Virus record (IMG/VR): IMGVR_UViG_3300023087_000023
Location: 1-49,366 of that record
Origin: a virus
Length of the DNA stretch: 49,366 nucleotides
Strand: one strand, 5' to 3'
Position numbers and translations under genes: made by a program. The notes beneath the pieces are model-generated. The model searched no databases. It worked only from the letters and a program-made list of their open reading frames with translations, and was not told the origin of the DNA. Positions 42,701 to 49,366 of this stretch are shown here, one piece after another (the stretch's first letter is position 1; each line of letters starts with the position of its first letter).

Positions 42701-45451
42701 TTCTTGGGTACTACCTGTTACTGAATTAACATATAGTTGGCCAGCTGTAAATGATTTATAATTGCCTGTATAAATTAAGTCGTGTTGTATAGCATCTATA
42801 TAACGACTTACATCTCTTTCACATTTTGCACTGTTATAACTTAAATCTACTGTCATTGTTCCTGATGCAGTAGTTAATGTTAGTGCTGTGCCGCCTCTTG
42901 TTTCAGAAACTGTAAATGTTGTTCCGTTTGGTACTGATTCTACATAATATACTGTATCTGCGGTAATGCCGCCAAATGTTGTACCACTGAACACAACAGC
43001 AGTTCCTACATTTAACCAACTTGTATCTGCGATTGTAATCACGTTACCGGTTGCATTTGTATCTGTTGCAGTATCAGTATATGTTGCTGCAATGTATGCT
43101 GTAGTTTCAGCTATAATAAAGTTTCTATTTAATTCTATACATTCTATAGCGTATGTATAATCTGTAGTTGTGTTAGGAACATTAGAACCTGTTATAGCCG
43201 GTGCAGTAGAATCACCAGTTGCACCATTTAAACCGTAATCTATGTAGTCATGTATTTGTTGAACAAGATTAGCAGCATCAACACCCGCTGCTGCGCCGCC
43301 TGCTGGAGCAGTTGTTACTTGTGTTTCACCGTTTCCAGCTGTTGGAGTTACGGCTGCATTTGTTACAATACTATCAATAAAGGTCTCCATATGCAACAAC
43401 GTTCCCAAGCTATAGTCTACTTCAGATGTATCTACATACGAATCTGCTGGCATTATTCTGGTAGAACGCAATTCGTCACCTATTACAGCAGTTTGATGCG
43501 GAACAATCAAAGGAGGAACTTCTTTGAATTGTCCTGTTTTTACAAATAAACTGTTAGTTGGGATACGTTCTGCTGGAACTTCTCCGTCTGATTGTGCATC
43601 GATTGCATTTATTACAATATCTAACAATCCTTCAGCAACACTTTGTGCATCGTTTTCCTCAGTATAATTTGTATCAATTACTTGATTAAACGAGCTATAA
43701 GTAGTTCCCGGTGCAAGATTAGATAATACAGCATCAATAACTACTTTCATTTGACTTAATGTTTCAGACAACTGTTCATATTCATCTTGAATCGATGCTA
43801 TTAACGCTCCGCCTTCAAAATAAGTTAACGTAGCTGCTCTGGTTCTTTCATTGCCGCCGTGTCCTAAGTCGTAGATAATTGCATCTAAAATTTGTCCCAT
43901 ATCTCTACGACATGTTGCAATATTATCATTTGTAAAACCTGACCAAATACCAGTTCCTGCTGTTATTTGAGCGTCAACCCATTCTACTAATTCTTCTTGT
44001 ATAAAACTTCTATTAACTTTTAACAAGTGTTGTGCATTTGTTCTTAAATGTCCTGCGTCAATTCTTTCCAGACCGTATCTAACTGTTTTAAAAGGTTTAT
44101 CAAGTGTATATCCGTAATCTATTTCATCTGTGCCTTTTTCTGCAACATAAAATACATTATTGATAATACCAAAGTCTGCCCATACTAAATCAGCATCTTC
44201 TACTTTCAGTACTTGTCCATCTTTTCCTATAGGTAGTCTTGTTGCGCCGCCACCTGAGTAGTAAACAATATCGCCGTCTGTTGTAAGAACACTAACTTCA
44301 CTACCGCCTACTAATTGATTCCAAGTTGTACCTGTTAAATCTTGATCTGGTCTATTTTGTACTGTAACTTCATCTGAAGTATGGCTATCTACACAGATAT
44401 ATGTAGAATTTAAATACCTAACCATATCACCTAAATCATAGATAGTAGCATCTGCCCAGTTGCCCTTCCAGTATGCTCCTGAATTTAATCTAGACCAGTA
44501 AGTATTATTAGGTGGTCGTTGTCCTGTACCTTCGTGTTCTTCTGTGCATAGATAGGTGTAACCGCCTAAAGTAACAACATCACCTATACGATAATCTTGG
44601 TTTGTTGAGTCTTCGCCCCATTCGCCTCTAAAATTAAATCCTGTTGAAAATACATCCCAGTCGTCTAAACTTACAGTTGGTTTAGCATCTAGATTATTAG
44701 TTTTTGCAACATATTGGTATCCACCAAAAGTAACAATATCTCCAGGCTGGTATCTGTTTCCTTGATCCCAACTATCTTCGAATTCTAAACCTTCTACAAA
44801 TTGTGCCCACTTTGCTTCGTCATCTGTGAGATAAGTTTGACTTGTATGATGAGCAACACATATCCAAAGTCCGCCACCAAATTTTACAACATCGTTTACT
44901 TTGTATCGTATAGCACCTTGCCAATTTCCCTTATATTCAAAGGTTATATTAAATGTATCCCATTTTAGAGTATCTACTTCTAAACCGTCTGCATCTGTAG
45001 CAGCACTTGTATGTGCTGTATTACATCTATAAATACCCGGACCGTATCTAACTAAATCTCCAATTTTGTATGTTGTAGCTGTTGACCAATCTCCTAACCA
45101 CTCAATACCTGTAGTTGCGAAAATATCCCATTTTCCTTGATCTAGTTCAAGCGTTGCTTGAGATGTATGACCTGTTGTACATATGTAAACAGTAGCTCCA
45201 TACTTTACTAAATCATTTAGTTGATATTGCGTAGCAGATGCCCAGTCGTCTAACCAACTTAGTCCTTCAGTAAATAATTCCCATTTCGCAGAATCTAAGT
45301 CTAAATTAAAATCTGACTTTGATGTATGTCCTGCTACACAAAGATAAGTTTTTCCGTTGACTTTAACAACGTCATCTACATAATATATGGTAGAGGCTGT
45401 CCAATCGTTTTTCCAAACAAATCTAATTCTACCTAGTTTAAATTCTGCCAT
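39743..45451 (-). CDS. Giant tail fibre protein with carbohydrate-binding-like modules and a beta-propeller insert
   Basis: A 1902-residue fibre or baseplate appendage. Residues 13-380 are seven tandem modules with W ... Y-x-x-x-D-x-V-x-x-x-G-x-x-Y-x-C-x-x-x-H-T-S, like chitin-binding type 3 folds. Residues 435-460 (VFYVAEKGTDEIDYGYTLDK) open a beta-helix-like region with two helical motifs (CRRDMGQILDAIIYD and KCERDVSRYIDAIQHD). SELVSVFTYYNHIGYLSESGG marks a block shared with the next gene. Residues 1250-1560 or so are BNR/propeller-like. The C-terminus (RLTGHDFLDIGTGN, VFYTSTDQDGNFRVGELF) is shared too. Behind GATAAATA, with TTTGGAGT before the ATG. Confidence 0.85.
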   Translation of the reverse strand: MAEFKLGRIRFVWKNDWTASTIYYVDDVVKVNGKTYLCVAGHTSKSDFNLDLDSAKWELFTEGLSWLDDWASATQYQLNDLVKYGATVYICTTGHTSQATLELDQGKWDIFATTGIEWLGDWSTATTYKIGDLVRYGPGIYRCNTAHTSAATDADGLEVDTLKWDTFNITFEYKGNWQGAIRYKVNDVVKFGGGLWICVAHHTSQTYLTDDEAKWAQFVEGLEFEDSWDQGNRYQPGDIVTFGGYQYVAKTNNLDAKPTVSLDDWDVFSTGFNFRGEWGEDSTNQDYRIGDVVTLGGYTYLCTEEHEGTGQRPPNNTYWSRLNSGAYWKGNWADATIYDLGDMVRYLNSTYICVDSHTSDEVTVQNRPDQDLTGTTWNQLVGGSEVSVLTTDGDIVYYSGGGATRLPIGKDGQVLKVEDADLVWADFGIINNVFYVAEKGTDEIDYGYTLDKPFKTVRYGLERIDAGHLRTNAQHLLKVNRSFIQEELVEWVDAQITAGTGIWSGFTNDNIATCRRDMGQILDAIIYDLGHGGNERTRAATLTYFEGGALIASIQDEYEQLSETLSQMKVVIDAVLSNLAPGTTYSSFNQVIDTNYTEENDAQSVAEGLLDIVINAIDAQSDGEVPAERIPTNSLFVKTGQFKEVPPLIVPHQTAVIGDELRSTRIMPADSYVDTSEVDYSLGTLLHMETFIDSIVTNAAVTPTAGNGETQVTTAPAGGAAAGVDAANLVQQIHDYIDYGLNGATGDSTAPAITGSNVPNTTTDYTYAIECIELNRNFIIAETTAYIAATYTDTATDTNATGNVITIADTSWLNVGTAVVFSGTTFGGITADTVYYVESVPNGTTFTVSETRGGTALTLTTASGTMTVDLSYNSAKCERDVSRYIDAIQHDLIYTGNYKSFTAGQLYVNSVTGSTQENMFYMRNGTGLRNMTLDGLTGTLGSANSYGTKRPSAGAYVSLDPGWGPADQRVWINTKSPYVQNVSTFGTACVGMKVDGSLHNGGNDSMVANDFTQVLSDGIGYWVSNLGRSELVSVFTYYNHIGYLSESGGKIRATNGNNSYGDYGSVAEGVDSTEVPITGTVNNRAFEAQVADVYTDTSELLALEYSNAGNNYTTTNNTLSFSGIGYDEDATLDEIRDDGVFEVRLLTTGADYRFASNSPQTGDTTSITLAGQDTAPSAAYTGMRIMIIAGKGAGQYGYINSYSSGTKVAQVYRESDGNPGWDHIIAGTPIEATLDQTSTYSVEPRIELAAPAAPSYNGASYPASGTYNTSNVYADVAFGNDKWVAVSNTNTDTVVTVDRSTWTPGGQIFNAGGATPAAQGKITYGEVGGTGYFVTLPAATGTQGAYSADDGATWTLMTLPASADWVDITYNKDDEYFMAISTAGNVAVSNTGTAWVAATTLPVIGNSYSALVYGAGRYVVMSEGADTAVSTNNGTGWIGSTSATALTYTSVAFGNSKYVAVATGTDTVSHSFDGATWYTSTLPLSSTWTNIGYGQGVWHVVNGANESAISTDGYNWTSSTLTTTNNHNATAFGSPGSEGTWVTVGGNTTAAVAQYQKNVGQAFVRCTVTTDGQISGYKILEPGSGYTSVPTLTITDPNDTVASTFTVRVGDGVLAQPTFTNRGADWESATALITGDGYADIYQAGNFVAVAGLNEVPIEGSNVTFAGNSQVYKLVNVLSLLGSGPYTAELQLSPTVEINVAPEHNDALEVRLRYSQVRLTGHDFLDIGTGNFANTNYPGDPLVSPDPTKETNDFGGGRVFYTSTDQDGNFRVGELFSVEQSTGKSSLNADAFNLAGLQELQLGSVTLGSSNTAVNEFSTDGTFAANSDNIVPTQKAIRTYIQSQIGGGGATLNVNSITAGEIEVTLNTITNTEGNVININSPVNFTGSIDGAALALNYFLQR
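40785..41712 (-). other. Beta-propeller-like insertion in the giant fibre protein
   Basis: About 309 codons with repeated (V/L)-x-(Y/F)-G-x-(G/N)-x-(Y/W)-V-(V/A)-V ... S-x-(D/N)-G-x-x-W-x-x-(S/A)-T units, as in BNR or photosystem-stability-type propellers. The paralogous gene to the right goes straight from EPRVVIPDP to GGLGEFKILDPGSGYT and lacks this block. Confidence 0.75.
44312..45415 (-). repeat. Seven tandem W/Y-GD-V-C-HTS modules
   Basis: Modules of about 50 residues at the N-terminus of the 1902-residue protein. Each has a Trp pair, a GD(L/I)V step, a Y-x-C strand and usually GHTS or HHTS. This is the layout of small carbohydrate-binding modules of the CBM5/12 type. Confidence 0.75.
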
Positions 45452-45478
45452 GTTTTACTCCAAAACCTGTATTATACA

Positions 45479-45486
45479 TATTTATC
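45479..45486 (-). promoter_or_regulatory. Late-promoter-like octamer upstream of the 1902-residue fibre gene
   Basis: GATAAATA on the minus strand, 27 nt before the ATG at 45451 and overlapping the stop codon of the upstream paralogue. A GGAG lies in the leader. Confidence 0.55.
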
Positions 45487-48400
45487 AATTACCTAAGAAC
45501 AATGCTTGTTGTAAGTATGTTCCGCTAACTCCTCCGTTTAGTGCAACGTCTGCGTTAAATTCTATTCTATTAGCTTCAGTTGAAATACTGCTTCCAGAAA
45601 TTTCAACCTGTCCTGCTACTACTCCTACTACTTGAAGATTGGCAGATCCGCCGCCAATTCTGGACTCAATATAGGCCCTAATTGCTTTTTGTGTAGGTAC
45701 AACTTCATCACTATTTGCACTCAGTGTTGCATCAGTACTAAACTCTCTAACCGTAGCACTAGTACCCCCTAATCTTACACCACCTAATCGTAGTTCCTCA
45801 AGTCCGCCTAATTCAAATGCATCAGCATTAAGTGTAATAATACCTGTTGCCTGCTCTACTTCAAATAGTTCACCAACTCTAAAGTTACCATCTTGGTCAG
45901 TACTTGTATAGAACACACGACCACCTCCACTATCAACAGCTTCGTATGCTTGTGTTGGTTCATTTGTAGACGTATAGCCTTCTACATACCTAGTAGGATA
46001 ATCTGTATCAACAATATTACCTGAGCCGATGTCTAAGAAATCATGTCCTGTTAGTCTTACTTGACTATAACTTTCTCGTATTGTTATTGATGCTAAATGC
46101 TCAGGTGCTGTAATAGCATCTAACAAAGGACTGATTGTTAAACTTGCTGATTGGTTGCCTAGTGAACCAACTACATTATCAACTGCAACTAGTCTATAAA
46201 TTGTTGAATCTCCAGCAAGTTCTACGTTAGCGCCTGGACCAGGTAAGTTAGTCATACCCGTAACATGCAACCCAGAACCTGTTTGGTATATATCAGCATA
46301 ACCGTCGCCTGATACTGTTGCTATAGCAGATACAAACCCTGTTCCTCTGTCATTCCATGTAGGTTGGCCTAATACTCCGTCTCCGACTCTAACTTCCCAA
46401 GATCCACTTGCAGTTCTATTAGGATCGGTAATTAAAATGCTAGGCGGTGAACCTGCTGTATAACCTGAGCCTGGATCTAAAATTTTAAATTCGCCTAGGC
46501 CGCCGCCTGACACAGATAATCTTATAAATGCAGTAGTTCCTGATACAGGATCAGGAATTACTACTCTTGGTTCTATTTGATATCTAGATGTGCTATCAGG
46601 TATCTCTAATGTACGTCCAGGAACAACATGATCCCAACCATAAACTCCGTCAGATTCTCTAGCAATAATCATATCTTTTGTAGCAATATCATAAGATGTA
46701 ATATAACCATATTGTCCTGCACCTGCACCTGCAATAATCATTATACGCATACCTAAATAATTGTCTATAGTGTTTGCATCTGCTTGTGATATTTTTATAT
46801 TCCCATCTGTATCTACAGGACCGTCTTGTGCGTTACCTTGCACAGTTAAATACCCTGCACCTAAAGGATTTTCGCCTGTACCTGTGAGACGTACTTCGTA
46901 GATGCCTCCGTTATTTACATTTGCAGAAGCTATGGACGCCCCTGTGCCTGTACCCGTAATGGCAAATGAAGCAGTAGTGTACGCACTTCCTGCATTTGAA
47001 TATTCAAACACTAATATATCGTCAAATCCATCTGTGAACACAGTGGAAATTTGCGCATCAGTGCTTCTGTTATTCACTTCAGCAGTAATTGCTGTTTCTG
47101 TAGTATCTACACCCTCGGCGACACTACCATATCTTCCATAGGAGTTATTACCGTTGGTTCCTCGAATTTTACCACCATTTTCAGCTAGGTATCCAATATG
47201 GTTATAGTATGTAAATACTGATACAAGTTCAGATCTAGCTCTATTTGTACACCATACCCCTATACCATCACTTAATACCTGTGTAAAGTCGTTTGCAACA
47301 ACAGAGTCGTAACCTCCGTTATGAAGATCGCCATCAATTTTAAGTCCAGTAACACCGTTACCAAATGTAGAAACATTTTGCACATACGGAGATTTGTATA
47401 TCCATACAGTTTCATCATCTGGTCCGGTCCCTGGATCTAAGCTTACATATGCTGCGTCTAGAGTAGGTCTTCTAGTTAGATACGCATTTGCTGTGCCTAA
47501 AATATCTGATAAACCTTGTAGGCTCATATTTCTAATTCCACAACCACTATTTACGTAAAACATTTTAGCAGATTCATAACCTGTTGCAGGTGTTACAATA
47601 GTGCTCCTCAATTCGTCACCTATCAAAGCACAATTGCGTGGTAACGATATTGGCAGTATTTCTTCATAATATCCTGTTTTTACAAATATAGAAGTGTTAG
47701 GGTAAGACGTATATATTGGATAGATATTTCCTGCGTCTGTATGAGTTACATATTCACCTACAAAATCATTAAAGTTTGCTTCTATATAATCTATAACATC
47801 TTTTATAGCATCATTTTGTGCTTTAGTATTGACACTTCCTGTCTGTGATTCATATCTTAAAAAATATGCAGAATCAGCAACTGTAATAGATCCATTTTGA
47901 TCAATATCTCCGTATGCAAAATTAGTGTTCGGATTTATTGATTGTAGCAGTGTTTCTAAATTAGGCGCATTAACTAATGACCCTGCACTGTCTAATTCTA
48001 ATATTGCTGCGGTTAATACGTATGTATCTTGATTGCCTGCTGTTGTATCGTACGGAACTCTATTAAACATAAAATCTGCTTCATTTGCTCTTATATGATC
48101 TGCGGCATATTTTATTGTTCTAAAAGGAGATTGCAAACTTTTGCCGTTTTCAGGTAAGTCTACACCGTCCTGTGAAACGTAATATACTTTTGAAACAACA
48201 TCAGCACTAGTCCACTCCAGTGCATTGCCTGTAGATGATAAAATTTCGCCTTGTGCACCTCTAGCAAATCGTGTCTTATTAAGATTTGTTGGATCATTAG
48301 CATATGTAATTAAATCTCCTCGAGTTGTAAGTACGTTTGTAGGGAAACCTTCGGCATATAGTTCATAGTAAATTCCGCCTGCAAGTAAATCTAGATCTGG

Positions 48401-49366
48401 ACGTTTATCTGCTGTTCCTAAATGAGGACGTATAACTTTGTGTGTATTAGACCCATAGGTAACTAAGTCATTAAGTTTATATTCTTGGTTTTCTACCCAT
48501 TGCCCTGTCCAATATGTATGAGGCACTACTACTTTCCAATGTATATCGCTAGGGGGTTCTATATTTTCTACATTTTGTATAGCAGTATACAGTATACCAT
48601 TATGTCTAATAGTGTCACCAACATTATATGATGTCGAACTATCATAATTATAGTCTTCTCTAAAATTGTAAGATTCACTTACTTGTTCCCAAGTAGCACT
48701 ATCTTCTGCTAACGGTTTAATTCCTTCGTTGTTAACCTTAGCCCTGTATTGGTATCCACCATAAGACACTACGTCACCAATTTGGTAATATGTGTTAATT
48801 ACCCATTGATTTTCTGCTTCTACGCCGTCTAAGTATAGTTCCCAACCGCCAGCAATAAAATCGGTTTGGAAATCAGTAGCAGTATGGTGTAAAATACATT
48901 TCCAAATACTGCCGCCTTCTTTTATTGTATCATTTTCTCTATAAACGGTTCCAGTTTGCCATTCTTGCAAATATTGTATTGAATCTACATACATATCCCA
49001 TTTATTAATATCTGCAACGATGCCGACTTCATATGTTGCAGCACTTGTATGTCCGGTGATACATCTATAAACTCTACCATTAGATTTTACTAAGTCATTT
49101 GCCTTATATCTAGTGCTAGGTAACCAAACACCTTTATATTCAACAAATTTTGCTAATACAATCCAAGATAATATATCAACTTCTAATCCATTAGCAAATG
49201 AAGCTGCGCTGTTGTGTGGATATTGACATTGATATACTACAGGTCCATATTGGACTATATCTCCAAATTGGTAGTAAGTTGATACTGCCCAATCACCTCT
49301 CCACTTAGTTCCTTGAGCTTGTAACTCCCAAATTGCTGGAGTATCAAGTACTAATTGTTCCCCCAT
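45485..49366 (-). CDS. Giant tail fibre protein, paralogue of the 1902-residue gene (5' end cut by window edge)
   Basis: At least 1293 residues are visible. The first codon in the window is ATG at 49366, but the sequence before the first Trp module (LDTPAIWELQAQGTKW) equals the tail of a preceding module in the paralogue, so the gene most likely continues past the edge. Six chitin-binding-like modules occupy about residues 15-340. A beta-helix-like region (VYYVSQDGVDLPENGKSLQS) follows, then GDIDQNGSITVADSAYFLRY (dockerin-like) and the shared block SELVSVFTYYNHIGYLAENGG. The C-terminus (RLTGHDFLDIGSGN, VFYTSTDQDGNFRVGELF) is closely like that of the 1902-residue protein. It lacks the propeller insert. 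Confidence 0.85.
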   Translation of the reverse strand: MGEQLVLDTPAIWELQAQGTKWRGDWAVSTYYQFGDIVQYGPVVYQCQYPHNSAASFANGLEVDILSWIVLAKFVEYKGVWLPSTRYKANDLVKSNGRVYRCITGHTSAATYEVGIVADINKWDMYVDSIQYLQEWQTGTVYRENDTIKEGGSIWKCILHHTATDFQTDFIAGGWELYLDGVEAENQWVINTYYQIGDVVSYGGYQYRAKVNNEGIKPLAEDSATWEQVSESYNFREDYNYDSSTSYNVGDTIRHNGILYTAIQNVENIEPPSDIHWKVVVPHTYWTGQWVENQEYKLNDLVTYGSNTHKVIRPHLGTADKRPDLDLLAGGIYYELYAEGFPTNVLTTRGDLITYANDPTNLNKTRFARGAQGEILSSTGNALEWTSADVVSKVYYVSQDGVDLPENGKSLQSPFRTIKYAADHIRANEADFMFNRVPYDTTAGNQDTYVLTAAILELDSAGSLVNAPNLETLLQSINPNTNFAYGDIDQNGSITVADSAYFLRYESQTGSVNTKAQNDAIKDVIDYIEANFNDFVGEYVTHTDAGNIYPIYTSYPNTSIFVKTGYYEEILPISLPRNCALIGDELRSTIVTPATGYESAKMFYVNSGCGIRNMSLQGLSDILGTANAYLTRRPTLDAAYVSLDPGTGPDDETVWIYKSPYVQNVSTFGNGVTGLKIDGDLHNGGYDSVVANDFTQVLSDGIGVWCTNRARSELVSVFTYYNHIGYLAENGGKIRGTNGNNSYGRYGSVAEGVDTTETAITAEVNNRSTDAQISTVFTDGFDDILVFEYSNAGSAYTTASFAITGTGTGASIASANVNNGGIYEVRLTGTGENPLGAGYLTVQGNAQDGPVDTDGNIKISQADANTIDNYLGMRIMIIAGAGAGQYGYITSYDIATKDMIIARESDGVYGWDHVVPGRTLEIPDSTSRYQIEPRVVIPDPVSGTTAFIRLSVSGGGLGEFKILDPGSGYTAGSPPSILITDPNRTASGSWEVRVGDGVLGQPTWNDRGTGFVSAIATVSGDGYADIYQTGSGLHVTGMTNLPGPGANVELAGDSTIYRLVAVDNVVGSLGNQSASLTISPLLDAITAPEHLASITIRESYSQVRLTGHDFLDIGSGNIVDTDYPTRYVEGYTSTNEPTQAYEAVDSGGGRVFYTSTDQDGNFRVGELFEVEQATGIITLNADAFELGGLEELRLGGVRLGGTSATVREFSTDATLSANSDEVVPTQKAIRAYIESRIGGGSANLQVVGVVAGQVEISGSSISTEANRIEFNADVALNGGVSGTYLQQALFLGN
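47850..47918 (-). other. Dockerin-like calcium-loop segment in the second fibre protein
   Basis: Encodes YGDIDQNGSITVADSAYFLR, with the D-x-D-x-N-G-x-I-x-x-x-D calcium-loop spacing followed by a helix. The related 1902-residue protein has no such segment at this place. Confidence 0.6.
48350..49366 (-). repeat. Six tandem W/Y-GD-V-C modules in the second fibre protein
   Basis: The same module type as at 44312-45415, but more diverged: some copies have lost the Cys or the HTS step. The first copy is cut by the window edge. Confidence 0.7.

Noticed and set aside
26120-47918. Cellulosome dockerins
   Set aside because: Only single loops are present in phage structural proteins; no cohesin or enzyme context.
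49364-49366. ATG at the right edge as the true start of the second fibre gene
   Set aside because: The residues after it match the end of a repeated module, so the gene most likely goes on past the edge.

Overview
The window reads as part of a T4-like contractile-tailed phage (myovirus) genome of the marine type found in cyanobacterial and SAR11 phages. It is AT-rich and tightly packed, with no stretch of 300 bases lacking a gene and no tRNA or CRISPR array seen. Recognisable T4-type core genes are uvsX, gp32, gp17, gp16, gp4, gp19, gp18, gp13, gp14 and gp15. The virion proteins carry the extra W..G..W and GDLWI-type inserts common in marine T4-like phages. The host cannot be fixed from the window, but near-perfect sigma70-type promoters point to a bacterium with a standard housekeeping sigma factor.

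Layout. Positions 1-17898 are almost all on the minus strand. Read in the direction of transcription the order is gp13, a methyltransferase, a P-loop NMP-kinase-like gene, gp18 (sheath), gp19 (tube), a tube-like baseplate protein, a small unknown, gp4, a sulfotransferase, gp16, two virion or unknown proteins, gp17 (terminase), a large Ala-rich protein with a membrane segment, a small unknown, gp32 and uvsX (cut by the left edge). One small HNH-like gene (15675-16010) lies on the plus strand within this block. From 17943 to 23919 the plus strand carries gp14, gp15 and a Nudix hydrolase, then a four-gene ADP-heptose cassette (hldE, hldD, cupin, gmhB) behind a consensus sigma70 promoter. From 23916 to 31690 the minus strand carries a 2148-residue fibre or baseplate protein and two smaller virion proteins. 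From 31766 to 34381 the plus strand carries two unknown genes and two 2OG-Fe(II) oxygenases. From 34378 to 49366 the minus strand carries two giant paralogous fibre proteins (the upstream one cut by the right edge), a small virion protein, a Cys/Gly-rich candidate adhesin, a possible fibre accessory protein, a GT9 heptosyltransferase-like enzyme and a NodU-type carbamoyltransferase.

How it works together. Packaging (gp16, gp17), head completion (gp4), neck (gp13, gp14), tail (gp15, gp18, gp19) and fibre genes are driven by a late-promoter-like octamer, mostly GATAAATA, at 13 sites. At gp17, gp14 and the tube-like gene the octamer is exactly 5 nt from an ATG with no Shine-Dalgarno, and at the Ala-rich gene it is 4 nt away, which suggests leaderless late mRNAs. 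Genes that would act on metabolism or on the cell surface (NMP-kinase-like gene, heptose cassette, GT9 and carbamoyltransferase) sit behind TTGACA-N17-TATAAT promoters and are probably expressed early. The most interesting unit is the phage-encoded ADP-heptose pathway together with the GT9 transferase and the carbamoyltransferase, which could build or decorate a heptose-containing glycan on the host surface, a virion protein or, less likely, DNA.
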